Shown: positions 51,346 through 59,762 of the stretch, one piece after another
How the letters are laid out: each line of letters begins with the position of its first letter
Position numbering within the stretch: position 1 is the first letter of the stretch
Assembly: GCF_003581425.1 (NCBI RefSeq)
Contig: NZ_QXTG01000001.1
Location: 868,001 to 932,000, forward strand
Length of the DNA: 64,000 bases
Direction of reading: 5' to 3'
Source of the DNA: Amnibacterium setariae
GTDB taxonomy: Bacteria > Actinomycetota > Actinomycetes > Actinomycetales > Microbacteriaceae
Program-made: the position numbers and the translations under genes
The notes under the pieces: model-generated
The model's input: only the letters and a program-made list of their open reading frames with translations
Database searches by the model: none
Told to the model about the DNA's origin: nothing

Positions 51346-52355
51346 CACTTCTCGTGGATCGCTGCCCGGAAGAACTCGTCGTAGATCGCGCGGACGCCCG
51401 ACTCGAACGCGTCGCCGAGCGGCGGGAGGAGGCCGGCGGCCGCGTTCGACTCGGCCTGAGCGACGGAGCGCGCGCCGGGGATGACCGTGGTCACGCCGGG
51501 CAGCTGCGCGACCCAGGCGATCGCGGCCTGCGCGGGCGTGGTCCCCTCCGGCGCGTGCTCCGCGACGAGCGCCGAGAACCGACGGGCCGCCGCGACGCCC
51601 TGCTCGAAGTCGACGCCGGAGAACGTCTCGCCCTGATCGAACGCCTCGCCGTGGCGGTTGTAGCTCCGGTGGTCGTTCTCGGCGAAGGTCGTCGACTCGT
51701 CGTAGCGGCCGGAGAGCAGCCCGGAGGCGAGCGGCACCCGGGCGAGGATGCCCACGCCCGCCTCCTGCGCCGCCGGGAGCACCTCGTCGATCGGCTTCAG
51801 CCGGAACGCGTTGAGGATGATCTGCACGCTCGCGACGTGCGGCCGGGCGATCGCGGCGAGCGCCTGCGCGGTCTCCTCGACCGAGACGCCGTAGGCCGCG
51901 ATCGCGCCCTCCGCCACGAGGGTGTCGAGCGCGTCGTACACGGCGTCGTCGTGGAACACGGCGGTGGGCGGGCAGTGCAGCTGCACCAGGTCGAGCACGT
52001 CCTGGCCCAGGTTGCGGCGCGACCGGTCGGTCCACGCGCGGAAGTTGTCGAGCACGTAGTTCTCGGACACCTGGTCGACGCGGCGGCCCATCTTCGTCGC
52101 CACCGTCACGCCCGCCCCCGGGTTCGCGGCGAGCCAGGAGCCGATGATCCGCTCGCTGCGCCCGTCGCCGTAGACGTCCGCGGTGTCGAACAGGGTCACG
52201 CCCTCGGCGGCGGAGGCGTCGAGCACCGCGCGGGCGTCGTCCTCCGACACGTCGCCCCAGTCGGCGCCCAGCTGCCAGGTGCCGAGCCCGACCGCGGAGA
52301 CGGTGCGGCCAGTGCGGCCGAGGGTGCGGGTGGGCATCAGTGCGTCGTCGAGCAT
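51342..52355 (-). CDS. Aldo/keto reductase
   Basis: A 337-aa aldo/keto reductase with Asp and Tyr in LFDTADVYGDG, Lys in ATKMGRR and His in VQLHCPP. ATYGVS-like and VIPGARS segments are standard. Start chosen at ATG 52353-52355 (MLDDALMPTRTLG); a second ATG 18 bases downstream is equally typical. It is the first gene of the mobA-DUF6457-moeA transcription unit by overlap. Third family member in the window. Confidence 0.9.
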   Translation of the reverse strand: MLDDALMPTRTLGRTGRTVSAVGLGTWQLGADWGDVSEDDARAVLDASAAEGVTLFDTADVYGDGRSERIIGSWLAANPGAGVTVATKMGRRVDQVSENYVLDNFRAWTDRSRRNLGQDVLDLVQLHCPPTAVFHDDAVYDALDTLVAEGAIAAYGVSVEETAQALAAIARPHVASVQIILNAFRLKPIDEVLPAAQEAGVGILARVPLASGLLSGRYDESTTFAENDHRSYNRHGEAFDQGETFSGVDFEQGVAAARRFSALVAEHAPEGTTPAQAAIAWVAQLPGVTTVIPGARSVAQAESNAAAGLLPPLGDAFESGVRAIYDEFFRAAIHEKW

Positions 52356-52473
52356 GCGGACGATTCTGCCGGGCGGCGGCTGCGCGCCGCCGGGGCTTGA
52401 ACGACCGGCGAACAGCCCGCGGCGGGCGGGTGCGGCGCTGGCGACCGCGAGCCGGGAGGAGGACCGTGGAGGC

Positions 52474-53616
52474 ATGCGATCCCGCGTGCTCCTCGCCCCG
52501 CTCATCGTCCTCGCCGCCGCCGCCGCCGCCGCCGCGATCGCGGCGCCGGCCGTCGCCGCACCCGCGCACCGCGCCCCCGCCCGGCACGTCGCCTTCTCCT
52601 ACCTCGGGGAGACGGAGCTGCCGCACGCGCTGCAGGTCGACGGCACGACCGTCGGCGGCCTCTCCGGCATCAGCTGGGACGCGCGGACCGGCCGGTACCT
52701 GATCATCAGCGACGACCGGTCGCAGACGGATCCGGCCCGCTTCTACACCGCCTCGATCGCCGCGAGGCCCGGCGCGGTGTCGGTGCGGCTGCGGAGCACC
52801 GAGCCGCTGCGGCAGCCGGACGGCTCCGTCTTCCCGCCGACCTCGGCCGACGGCTCGGTCGTCGCCCCGGACCCGGAGGGCATCGCGGTCGACCCGCGCT
52901 CGCGCCGCTTCGCCTGGTCGAGCGAGGGGGAGCGGAAGCCCGCGCCGCTCACGCTCGGCGACCCCGCCGTGCGCCTCGCCGACCCGGACGGCCGCACCCG
53001 GCGCGTGCTGCCGCTCGCGCCGCAGCTGCACATGAACGCGCAGGAGGTCGGGCCGCGGCAGAACCAGACGCTCGAGGGCCTGTCGTACACGCCGAAGGGC
53101 GACGCCCTCTGGGCCGCGATGGAGGACCCGCTGGTCCAGGACGGCGAGGACCCGACCGCGACGCACGGGGCGCGCGTCCGCTTCACCGAGCACTCGGGGC
53201 AGGGCCTTCCGATCGCGCAGTACGCCTACCCGCTCGAGCCGCTGTTCGAGCCGGGCGGGGCGACCGCGACGAACGGCGTCAGCGACATCGCCGCGCTCGG
53301 CGGCGGCCGCTTCCTCGTGATCGAGCGCGCCTTCACGACGAAGAACAAGATCCGCGTCTACGAGGCCGACGCGACCCGCGCGACCGACGTGCTCGCCCGC
53401 GACGCGCTCGGCAGCGCGCCCCTCACGCCGATGCGGAAGCGGCTCGCCGTCGACCTCGACGCGGTCCGCGGGCTGCCGCGGGTCGACAACGTCGAGGGGA
53501 TCGCGGTCGGCCCGCGCCTGCCCGACGGCCGCCGCCTGGTCGTGCTCGTCTCCGACGACAACTTCTCGACGAGCCAGGTCACCCAGGTCATCGCCTTCGC
53601 CGCCTCCGGGATCTGA
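52474..53616 (+). CDS. Secreted esterase-like phytase family protein
   Basis: A 380-aa protein with a Sec signal peptide rich in Ala (cleavage likely after AVAAP-type site near residue 28). The mature part is a beta-propeller-like fold: GGLSGISWDARTGRYLIISDD, DPEGIAVDP, LEGLSYTPKGDALWAAMED and VDNVEGIAVGP. These match PF13449 (esterase-like activity of phytase). Substrate is unproven; phosphate release is a guess for the family. GGAGG precedes the ATG. Confidence 0.85.
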   Translation: MRSRVLLAPLIVLAAAAAAAAIAAPAVAAPAHRAPARHVAFSYLGETELPHALQVDGTTVGGLSGISWDARTGRYLIISDDRSQTDPARFYTASIAARPGAVSVRLRSTEPLRQPDGSVFPPTSADGSVVAPDPEGIAVDPRSRRFAWSSEGERKPAPLTLGDPAVRLADPDGRTRRVLPLAPQLHMNAQEVGPRQNQTLEGLSYTPKGDALWAAMEDPLVQDGEDPTATHGARVRFTEHSGQGLPIAQYAYPLEPLFEPGGATATNGVSDIAALGGGRFLVIERAFTTKNKIRVYEADATRATDVLARDALGSAPLTPMRKRLAVDLDAVRGLPRVDNVEGIAVGPRLPDGRRLVVLVSDDNFSTSQVTQVIAFAASGI

Positions 53617-53660
53617 GCGGTCCGGATCGGCCCCGGGGAGGCGGGAGTAGCGTCCCGAGC

Positions 53661-54500
53661 GTGAGCAAGGACGCCCCCGCCTCCCTCCGCGACGCGCTGC
53701 GCGTGCCGCCCGGCCCCCTCAGCGTGTCCGGGTTCGACACCGGTGCGAAGCCGCTGATGCCCACGACCAAGCGGCTCGAGCACGACCTCGCCCAGATGGC
53801 GGACCTGCAGGAGCGGCTCTGGGCGGAGTCGACCGGCGGCGGGCAGCGGCGCGTGCTGCTCGTGCTGCAGGGCATGGACACCGCGGGCAAGGGCGGCGTC
53901 GTCACGCACGCCGTCGGCGTCTTCGGCCCGATCGGGGTCGAGTACACGGCGTTCAAGAAGCCGACGGAGGAGGAGCGCGCGCACGACTTCCTCTGGCGCA
54001 TCCGCAAGCGCCTGCCCGGCCCCGGCATGATCGGCGTCTTCGACCGCAGCCACTACGAGGACGTGCTCGTCGTCCGCGTGCACGACCTCGTCCCGAAGTC
54101 GGAGTGGGAGACCCGCTACGACGCGATCAACGCGTTCGAGCAGGAGCTCGTCGACGGCGGCACCACCGTGCTGAAGGTCTTCCTCCACGTGTCGTACGAC
54201 GTGCAGCGGGAGCGCCTGCTGCGCCGGCTCGCGCGCCCCGACAAGCACTGGAAGTTCAACCCGGCGGACATCGACGAGCGGGCCCGCTGGGACGACTACC
54301 GCGCCGCGTACGACGCGGTGCTCGAGCGGACGAACACGGACGCGGCGCCCTGGTACGTCGTGCCGGCCGACCACAAGACGTATCGGAACTGGGCGGTCGC
54401 CGAGCTGCTCCGGGAGACGCTCGCCGAGCTCGACCCCCGCTACCCGCAGCCGGACCTCGACGTCGCGACCCTCCGCGCCCGCCTCGCCCCGCCCCACTGA
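53661..54500 (+). CDS. ppk2: PPK2 family polyphosphate kinase
   Basis: A 279-aa enzyme that moves phosphate between polyphosphate and nucleotides. Walker A GMDTAGKGG at residues 71-79, Walker B FDRSHYEDVLV near 127-137, and a lid with Arg residues in RRLARPDKHWKFNPAD. Length fits single-domain PPK2. Whether it favours ADP, GDP or AMP cannot be told. GTG start at 53661. It follows the phytase-like gene after 44 bases; both concern phosphate, a possible functional link. Confidence 0.94.
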   Translation: MSKDAPASLRDALRVPPGPLSVSGFDTGAKPLMPTTKRLEHDLAQMADLQERLWAESTGGGQRRVLLVLQGMDTAGKGGVVTHAVGVFGPIGVEYTAFKKPTEEERAHDFLWRIRKRLPGPGMIGVFDRSHYEDVLVVRVHDLVPKSEWETRYDAINAFEQELVDGGTTVLKVFLHVSYDVQRERLLRRLARPDKHWKFNPADIDERARWDDYRAAYDAVLERTNTDAAPWYVVPADHKTYRNWAVAELLRETLAELDPRYPQPDLDVATLRARLAPPH

Positions 54501-54516
54501 GCGCGGGCGTCGAGCC

Positions 54517-55218
54517 TCACCGCTCGAACGTCGTCACCGCGTAGCCCGAGACGCCCTGCGTCGCGATCTCGAGCACGAGCGGGCGGGCGCCGTCCGGGAT
54601 CCGCAGCGACCGGCCGTCGAAGCCGCCGCAGCGCCCGGCGTCCTCGGCGAGGGCGCGCCCGTCGGCGGCGCGGACCGTCCATCGGTACCGGCCCTCCGAC
54701 GCCGCGCAGGTCGGCACGACGAGCAGCGCGGTCGCTCCGTCCGACGGCGAGATCCGCAGCCGGCGCGGACCCGTCAGCTGCACGTAGCTGCGCCCGGTGG
54801 GGGAGTCGGACCACTCGGCGGGCAGCTGCCCGGGGTAGAAGCGGAAGTAGTCCTGCGCCGACCAGGTGCCGTTGCTCGCGAGGATGCGAGCGCGCAGCTC
54901 CCCGCCGGGCTCCGTCGCCGCCGGAGCGGGCCGCTCGGGCGCCGTTGCGGGACGGAGGGCCGCCACCGCGGCGCCGCCCAGGAGGGCGCCGACCAGCAGC
55001 GCCGCGACGCCGACGACGGCCGTCGCGCCCCGGCGCCGCCGCTGCGACGGCACGTGCGGCGCGACCGGCAGGGGCCCGTCCGGCCCGCCCGGACTGTGCG
55101 GGCCGCCCGGGCCGCTCGGCTCGAGGGCCGCGAGCCGCGCCAGGTCCTCCGGCGTCGCGTCCCGCCGGTAGGCGGCCTCGCGGGCGGCCCGCAGCCGCCC
55201 GTCCCGCGTCTCCGTCAC
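54517..55218 (-). CDS. Uncharacterised single-pass membrane protein
   Basis: A 233-aa protein: a polar, Pro/Gly-rich cytoplasmic N-terminus with RLRAAREAAYRRDATPEDLARLAALE, one membrane helix near residues 66-89 (TAVVGVAALLVGALLGGAAVAAL), and an exported domain of about 140 residues with two Cys (PTCAAS and GRCGGFD) likely forming a disulfide. No known family recognised. The GTG at 55216-55218 is the start; the upstream continuation is a shadow frame. Convergent with ppk2. Confidence 0.75.
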   Translation of the reverse strand: MTETRDGRLRAAREAAYRRDATPEDLARLAALEPSGPGGPHSPGGPDGPLPVAPHVPSQRRRRGATAVVGVAALLVGALLGGAAVAALRPATAPERPAPAATEPGGELRARILASNGTWSAQDYFRFYPGQLPAEWSDSPTGRSYVQLTGPRRLRISPSDGATALLVVPTCAASEGRYRWTVRAADGRALAEDAGRCGGFDGRSLRIPDGARPLVLEIATQGVSGYAVTTFER

Positions 55219-55368
55219 CCCGCCCGCCGTCCGCGGCGTCCGCACCGCGGCCCCATCGTCGCACCGGCCCGCTCGACGTCCGGGGCTGGGCGATCCGGGG
55301 CCAGGAGACGCGGAGGCGCGCCCGCGTACTTTGTCGACGACGGCAACGAAGTCGGAAGGACGTGGGTC

Positions 55369-56379
55369 ATGGAGTACCGGTACCTCGGGAACAGCGGATT
55401 CAAGATCTCGGAGATCACCTACGGCAACTGGGTGACCGCCGCGAGCCAGGTCGAGAACGAGCGGGCGATCGCGAGCGTGCACGCCGCCCTCGACGCCGGC
55501 ATCTCGACGTTCGACACCGCGGACGTCTACGCCAACACCGGCGCGGAGACGGTCCTCGGCGAGGCGCTGAAGGGCACGCGCCGCCAGTCGATCGAGATCT
55601 TCACGAAGGTCTTCGGCCCGACCGGCCCGAAGGGGCACAACGACGTCGGCCTCTCGCGCAAGCACATCCTCGAGTCGATCGACGGATCGCTCCAGCGGCT
55701 CGGCACGGACTACGTCGACCTCTACCAGGCGCACCGGTTCGACCACTTCACGCCGCTCGAGGAGACGATGCAGGCGTTCGCCGACCTCGTCCGGCAGGGC
55801 AAGGTGCTCTACGTCGGCGTCTCCGAGTGGACCGCGGACCAGCTGCGCCAGGGGGCGGCGCTCGCGAAGCAGCTCGGCTTCCAGCTCATCTCGAACCAGC
55901 CCGAGTACTCGGCGCTGTGGCGCGTCATCGAGGGCGAGGTCGTGCCGGCCTCGGAGGAGCTCGGCATCAGCCAGGTGGTCTGGTCGCCGATCGCGCAGGG
56001 CGTGCTGACCGGCAAGTACAAGCCGGGCCAGCCGCACCCCGAGGGCAGCCGCGCGACCGACGAGAAGGGCGGCGCGAACTTCATCAAGCGCTGGCTGCAG
56101 GACGACGTGCTCCAGCGCGTGCAGGACCTGAAGCCGGTCGCGGACGAGCTCGACCTGTCGCTCGCCCAGCTCGCGGTCGCGTGGGTGCTGCAGAACGACA
56201 ACGTCGCCACGGCGATCATCGGCGCCTCCCGTCCGGAGCAGGTGACGGAGAACGCGAAGGCCGCCGGCGTCGTGATCCCGGCCGAGCTCATGGCCCGCAT
56301 CGACGAGGTGCTCGGCGACGCGATCGAGCGCGACACCTCCATCACGGCGACGCGCTCGCCGCAGCAGCGCGAGGCCTGA
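55369..56379 (+). CDS. Aldo/keto reductase, potassium-channel beta-subunit-like
   Basis: A 336-aa aldo/keto reductase of the YghZ/Kv-beta-like subgroup: MEYRYLGNSGFKISEITYGNW at the start (split by me), tetrad in FDTADVYANTG, FTKVFGP and LYQAHRFD, and WSPIAQGVLTGKYKPG later. Such enzymes reduce aldehydes such as methylglyoxal with NADPH. GGAAGGA precedes the ATG by 8 bases. A palindrome of the TTTTGAAGGAG family follows its stop. Fourth family member here. Confidence 0.92.
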   Translation: MEYRYLGNSGFKISEITYGNWVTAASQVENERAIASVHAALDAGISTFDTADVYANTGAETVLGEALKGTRRQSIEIFTKVFGPTGPKGHNDVGLSRKHILESIDGSLQRLGTDYVDLYQAHRFDHFTPLEETMQAFADLVRQGKVLYVGVSEWTADQLRQGAALAKQLGFQLISNQPEYSALWRVIEGEVVPASEELGISQVVWSPIAQGVLTGKYKPGQPHPEGSRATDEKGGANFIKRWLQDDVLQRVQDLKPVADELDLSLAQLAVAWVLQNDNVATAIIGASRPEQVTENAKAAGVVIPAELMARIDEVLGDAIERDTSITATRSPQQREA

Positions 56380-56389
56380 CCCCGCTTCG

Positions 56390-56442
56390 TCCGTTTTGAA
56401 GGAGTTCGTTGCCGACCGTGCGGAGAACTCCTTCAAAACGGA
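56390..56442. repeat. 18-bp palindrome, TTTTGAAGGAGTTC family, copy 2
   Basis: TCCGTTTTGAAGGAGTTC (56390-56407) is exactly matched by 56425-56442 around a 17-base loop. The arm is identical to the first 18 bases of copy 1 at 49352, while the loops are unrelated. It lies between convergent aldo/keto reductase and VOC genes. Confidence 0.9.
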
Positions 56443-56450
56443 AGGGCGGG

Positions 56451-56816
56451 TCAGGACAGCGGCGCGTAGACGTTGACGAGCACGCCGTCCGGGTCGCGGA
56501 GGAGCAGCGAGCGGTTGCCCCACGGCATGTCCGCGGGCGCCATCGCGACCTCGGCGGACGACCGCATCCGCTCGTGGACCGCGTCGACCGCGGCCGGGCC
56601 CTCCTCCTGGAACTCCACGAGCACGCCGTCGTGCGCGGCCGCGAACCCGGCGACGGGCACCGTGCTCGGGTGCCCGATCGCGAGCGAGCCGGTCGGCGAG
56701 CGGAACACGGCGAAGACCGGCGCGGGCCGGTCCGCGGCGCGGCCGAGCAGGCGCTCGTAGAAGGCGACCGACCGGTCGACGTCGGCGGTGATGATCCGGG
56801 CGGATGCGAGCTGCAC
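56451..56816 (-). CDS. VOC/glyoxalase-like protein
   Basis: A 121-aa single-module vicinal oxygen chelate protein: ARIITADVDRSVAFYERLLG at the start (19 residues after Ser) and NRSLLLRDPDGVLVNVYAP at the end. The conserved second-half Asp-Pro-Asp-Gly and a candidate metal Glu in VLVEFQEE are seen. It may act in resistance or isomerisation. The GTG at 56814-56816 follows AAGGAG by 5 bases. Divergent from the WYL regulator with a shared inverted repeat. Confidence 0.88.
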   Translation of the reverse strand: MQLASARIITADVDRSVAFYERLLGRAADRPAPVFAVFRSPTGSLAIGHPSTVPVAGFAAAHDGVLVEFQEEGPAAVDAVHERMRSSAEVAMAPADMPWGNRSLLLRDPDGVLVNVYAPLS

Positions 56817-56871
56817 GGGGACTCCTTCGGATGACGGCGGCCCTCGTGACCGCCGAGCGGCACGGTAGGAG

Positions 56872-56900
56872 CGATACCGGTCGACCTCCGCCCGGTATCG
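56872..56900. promoter_or_regulatory. Inverted repeat operator candidate between VOC and WYL genes
   Basis: CGATACCGG and CCGGTATCG are exact 9-bp inverted halves with 11 bases between, in the 100-base divergent region. The half-site spacing of about two helical turns suits a dimeric regulator. The WYL protein next door is the natural candidate. Confidence 0.6.
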
Positions 56901-56916
56901 GTGAGAACCTGCTCGC

Positions 56917-57885
56917 GTGCCCCGGCCCACCGCCCGCGTCCTCGCCCTGCTCGAGCTGCTCCAGTCGGGCGGGGTCCGCACCGCGCGGCAGCTCGCGGAC
57001 CGGCTGGGCGTCGACGAGCGCACGGTGCGGCGCTACGTCGAGCACCTCCTGGAGCTCGAGGTGCCGGTGGAGACCCTCCGCGGGCGGTTCGGCGGGTACC
57101 GCATCGGATCGGGCTACCGCGTGCCGCCGCTGATGCTCACCGACGAGGAGGCCGTCGCCGTCGTGCTCGGCCTGGCGGCGTCCGCCCGCAGCGGCCCCTC
57201 CGCGGCGGTGCGCACGGCTGCGGAGACCGCCTCCGCCAAGGTGCGCCGCGTGCTGCCCGCGCCGGTCGCGGAGCAGGTCGCGGGCCTCCTCGACGTGCGC
57301 ACGAGCGCACCGGAGCCGCGCCCGTCCGCGACGCCCGCCGACCGGATCACGGTCGCCAGCGCTGCCGCCGCCGAGCGCCGACCCCTCCTCGTCCGGCACC
57401 GGCGGGGCGAGGAGGTCTCCGAGCGGCACGTGCAGCCGTGGGGCGTCGTGGAGCACGGCGGCCGCTGGTACCTGGTCGGCCCGGACTCGGCGTCGGGGGA
57501 GGTGCGCACGTTCCGGCTCGACCGCGTGGAGCACCTCGAGCCGCTCGACGGCGGGTTCACGGTGCCGGACGGCTTCGACCCGGTGCGCGAGGTGCTGGCC
57601 TCGATCGCGAGCGCGCCCCGCGACCACGCCGTCCGGGTCCTCGTGCGCGCGAGCGAGGACCGGATCCGGCGGCACCTCCCGGCCGCGGTGGCGCGGCTCC
57701 GGCCGGTCCCCGCCGGCGAGGCGGGGAAGGAGGGCTGGGTCCGCGTGCGCCTCGAGGCGCGCAGCCTCGACTGGGTCGCCGGCGTCCTCGCCGCGCTCGA
57801 CGCGCCGTTCCGCGTCGAGCAGCCCGAGCCGCTCCGGCGGGAGGTGCGGGCGCTCGCCGAGCGCCTGCTCGAGCGGACCGCCTGA
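56917..57885 (+). CDS. WYL domain transcriptional regulator
   Basis: A 322-aa regulator with an N-terminal HTH-11 winged helix (VLALLELLQSGGVRTARQLA then GVDERTVRRYVEHL), a WYL ligand domain including the segment HGGRWYLVGPD, and a C-terminal WCX-like extension. WYL proteins sense nucleotides or other small ligands. It is divergent from the VOC gene, which it probably controls with itself. GTG start at 56917. Confidence 0.93.
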   Translation: MPRPTARVLALLELLQSGGVRTARQLADRLGVDERTVRRYVEHLLELEVPVETLRGRFGGYRIGSGYRVPPLMLTDEEAVAVVLGLAASARSGPSAAVRTAAETASAKVRRVLPAPVAEQVAGLLDVRTSAPEPRPSATPADRITVASAAAAERRPLLVRHRRGEEVSERHVQPWGVVEHGGRWYLVGPDSASGEVRTFRLDRVEHLEPLDGGFTVPDGFDPVREVLASIASAPRDHAVRVLVRASEDRIRRHLPAAVARLRPVPAGEAGKEGWVRVRLEARSLDWVAGVLAALDAPFRVEQPEPLRREVRALAERLLERTA

Positions 57886-57911
57886 CGCGCCCGAGCCCTA
57901 CACTCGCGCCC

Positions 57912-58919
57912 GTGCCGAACATCTTCGACGTCGCGAAGGCGGCCGGGGTGTCGCACCAGACCGTCTCCCGCGTGCTGAACGGCGACCCGACGGTCCGGCC
58001 CGCCGTGCGCGAACGGGTCGACGAGGCGATCGCGCGGCTCGACTACCGGCCGAGCGCCGCCGCCCGGGCCCTCGCACGCCGGCGCACCCGCACGATCGGG
58101 CTCGTCGTCGTCGGCATGCCGTACTACGGCCCCGCGAGCATCGCAAACGCGTTCAACGCGGCCGCCCGCGCCAGCGGCTGGGACGTGGCCATCGCCGCGG
58201 CGGACGACGCCGACGGCGACGCGCACGTCCGCGAGGTCGCGGAGACCCTGCTCGCGCAGGACCCGCGCGCGGTCGTCGTGATCGCGCCGGGGCCCTCGGT
58301 CGGCGCCGGTCTCGCCGCGCTGACGAGCCGCCTCCCCGTCGTCACGAGCGTCGACGTCGTCCCCGGCGCGGCCGCCGTCACGGTCGACGACGTGGCGGGC
58401 GGCGCGATCGCGACCGAGCACCTCGCCGCCCTCGGGCACGACGCCGTCCTGCACGTCGCCGGGCCGGAGGGCTGGACGGAGGCGGACCAGCGCATCGCGG
58501 GCTGGCGGGCGGCCTCGGAGCGCCTCGGCCTGCGCGCGCCGGAGGTGCTCCGCGGCGACTGGAGCTCCGCGAGCGGCTACCGCATCGGCAGGGCGATCGC
58601 GGCCGAGGGCGCCCCGTCGGCGATCTTCTCCGCGAACGACCAGATGGCCCTCGGCCTCCTCGCCGCCTTCCGCGACGCGCGCGTGCGGGTGCCGGAGGAC
58701 GTCAGCGTCGTCGGCTTCGACGACATCCCCGAGGCCGCGTTCTTCCCGCCGCCGCTCACGACCCTGCGCCAGGACTTCGCCGCGCTCGGCCGCGGCCTGA
58801 TGGCCCGCCTCGACGACCTGCTCGCCGACCGGGAGCCGGTGGACGCCGCCCCGTTGACGCCGGAGCTGGTCGTCCGCGCCTCGACCGGCGCGCCGCGTCC
58901 CGCCCCCGTCGCGCACTGA
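57912..58919 (+). CDS. LacI family regulator, probably of arabinose genes
   Basis: A 335-aa LacI-type repressor. N-terminal HTH FDVAKAAGVSHQTVSRVLNG, hinge RPSAAARALARRRTRTIG, and a periplasmic-binding-protein-like ligand domain ending DVSVVGFDDIPEAAF. It lies 119 bases before araD in the same direction, and the GTGAGCGCTCAC operator lies between them. GTG start at 57912, 26 bases after the WYL gene. Confidence 0.92.
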   Translation: MPNIFDVAKAAGVSHQTVSRVLNGDPTVRPAVRERVDEAIARLDYRPSAAARALARRRTRTIGLVVVGMPYYGPASIANAFNAAARASGWDVAIAAADDADGDAHVREVAETLLAQDPRAVVVIAPGPSVGAGLAALTSRLPVVTSVDVVPGAAAVTVDDVAGGAIATEHLAALGHDAVLHVAGPEGWTEADQRIAGWRAASERLGLRAPEVLRGDWSSASGYRIGRAIAAEGAPSAIFSANDQMALGLLAAFRDARVRVPEDVSVVGFDDIPEAAFFPPPLTTLRQDFAALGRGLMARLDDLLADREPVDAAPLTPELVVRASTGAPRPAPVAH

Positions 58920-58950
58920 CCGCGGCGCGGATCGCGCGGCGGGCCGACGC

Positions 58951-58989
58951 TTCCCGCGGTCGCGTCGTCCTGGTAGCGTGAGCGCTCAC
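58951..58989 (+). promoter_or_regulatory. Arabinose operon promoter and LacI-type operator
   Basis: TTCCCG (58951-58956), a 17-base spacer and TAGCGT (58974-58979) form a plausible promoter. The perfect 12-bp palindrome GTGAGCGCTCAC at 58978-58989, with the central CG pair of LacI-family operators, covers the end of the -10 and the start site. Binding there would block initiation. Confidence 0.65.
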
Positions 58990-59038
58990 TTCCGTGCGCC
59001 GGGATGCGGCGCGCCCGAGTCGCGTCGATGGAGATGGA

Positions 59039-59758
59039 ATGGCCTTCAGCCCCGAGGTCGAGCAGGCGATCGCGGAGGTCCGGCGGGACGTCGCCGCGCT
59101 CCACGCGGAGCTCGTCCGCTACGGCCTCGTCGTGTGGACCGGCGGCAACGTGTCCGGCCGCGTGCCCGGCGCCGACCTGTTCGTGATCAAGCCGTCGGGC
59201 GTGCCGTACGACGCGCTCGCCGCCGAGGACATGATCCTGTGCGACCTCGACGGGAACGTCGTCGCGGGCAGCCCCGGTAGCCACCGCAGCCCCTCCTCCG
59301 ACACGGCGGCGCACGCGTACGTGTACCGGCACATGCCGCACATCGGCGGCGTCGTGCACACGCACTCGACCTACGCCTGCGCGTGGGCGGCGCGGAACGA
59401 GGAGATCCCGTGCGTGCTCACGGCGATGGCCGACGAGTTCGGCGGGCCGATCCCGGTCGGCCCGTTCGCGATCATCGGCGACGATTCGATCGGCCGCGGG
59501 ATCGTCGAGACGCTGTCCGGCCACCGCAGCCGGGCGGTGCTGATGGCGAACCACGGCCCGTTCACGATCGGCAAGGACGCCCGCGACGCCGTCAAGGCCG
59601 CCGTCATGGTCGAGGACGTCGCCCGCAGCGTGCACGTCGCGCGCGAGCTCGGCCCCCTCGTCCCCATCCCGCAGGAGGCGGTCGACCGTCTCTTCGACCG
59701 TTACCAGAACGTCTACGGGCAGTCCACGGACACCCGCCTCGCCAGCCCCACGGAGTGA
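59039..59758 (+). CDS. araD: L-ribulose-5-phosphate 4-epimerase
   Basis: A 239-aa class II aldolase-fold epimerase that turns L-ribulose 5-phosphate into D-xylulose 5-phosphate. [22 protein letters not shown] and the zinc ligands VHTHSTY with a later His in MANHGPF are all present. The ATG at 59039 is chosen because GGAG lies 5 bases before it. It precedes araA by 4 bases, whereas the classical order is araBAD or araA last. Confidence 0.94.
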   Translation: MAFSPEVEQAIAEVRRDVAALHAELVRYGLVVWTGGNVSGRVPGADLFVIKPSGVPYDALAAEDMILCDLDGNVVAGSPGSHRSPSSDTAAHAYVYRHMPHIGGVVHTHSTYACAWAARNEEIPCVLTAMADEFGGPIPVGPFAIIGDDSIGRGIVETLSGHRSRAVLMANHGPFTIGKDARDAVKAAVMVEDVARSVHVARELGPLVPIPQEAVDRLFDRYQNVYGQSTDTRLASPTE

Positions 59759-59762
59759 TGAC

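Noticed and set aside
54517-57675. 1052-codon minus-strand frame
   Set aside because: Only 54517-55218 has protein-like composition with a membrane helix. Upstream it is antisense to the aldo/keto reductase and WYL genes.
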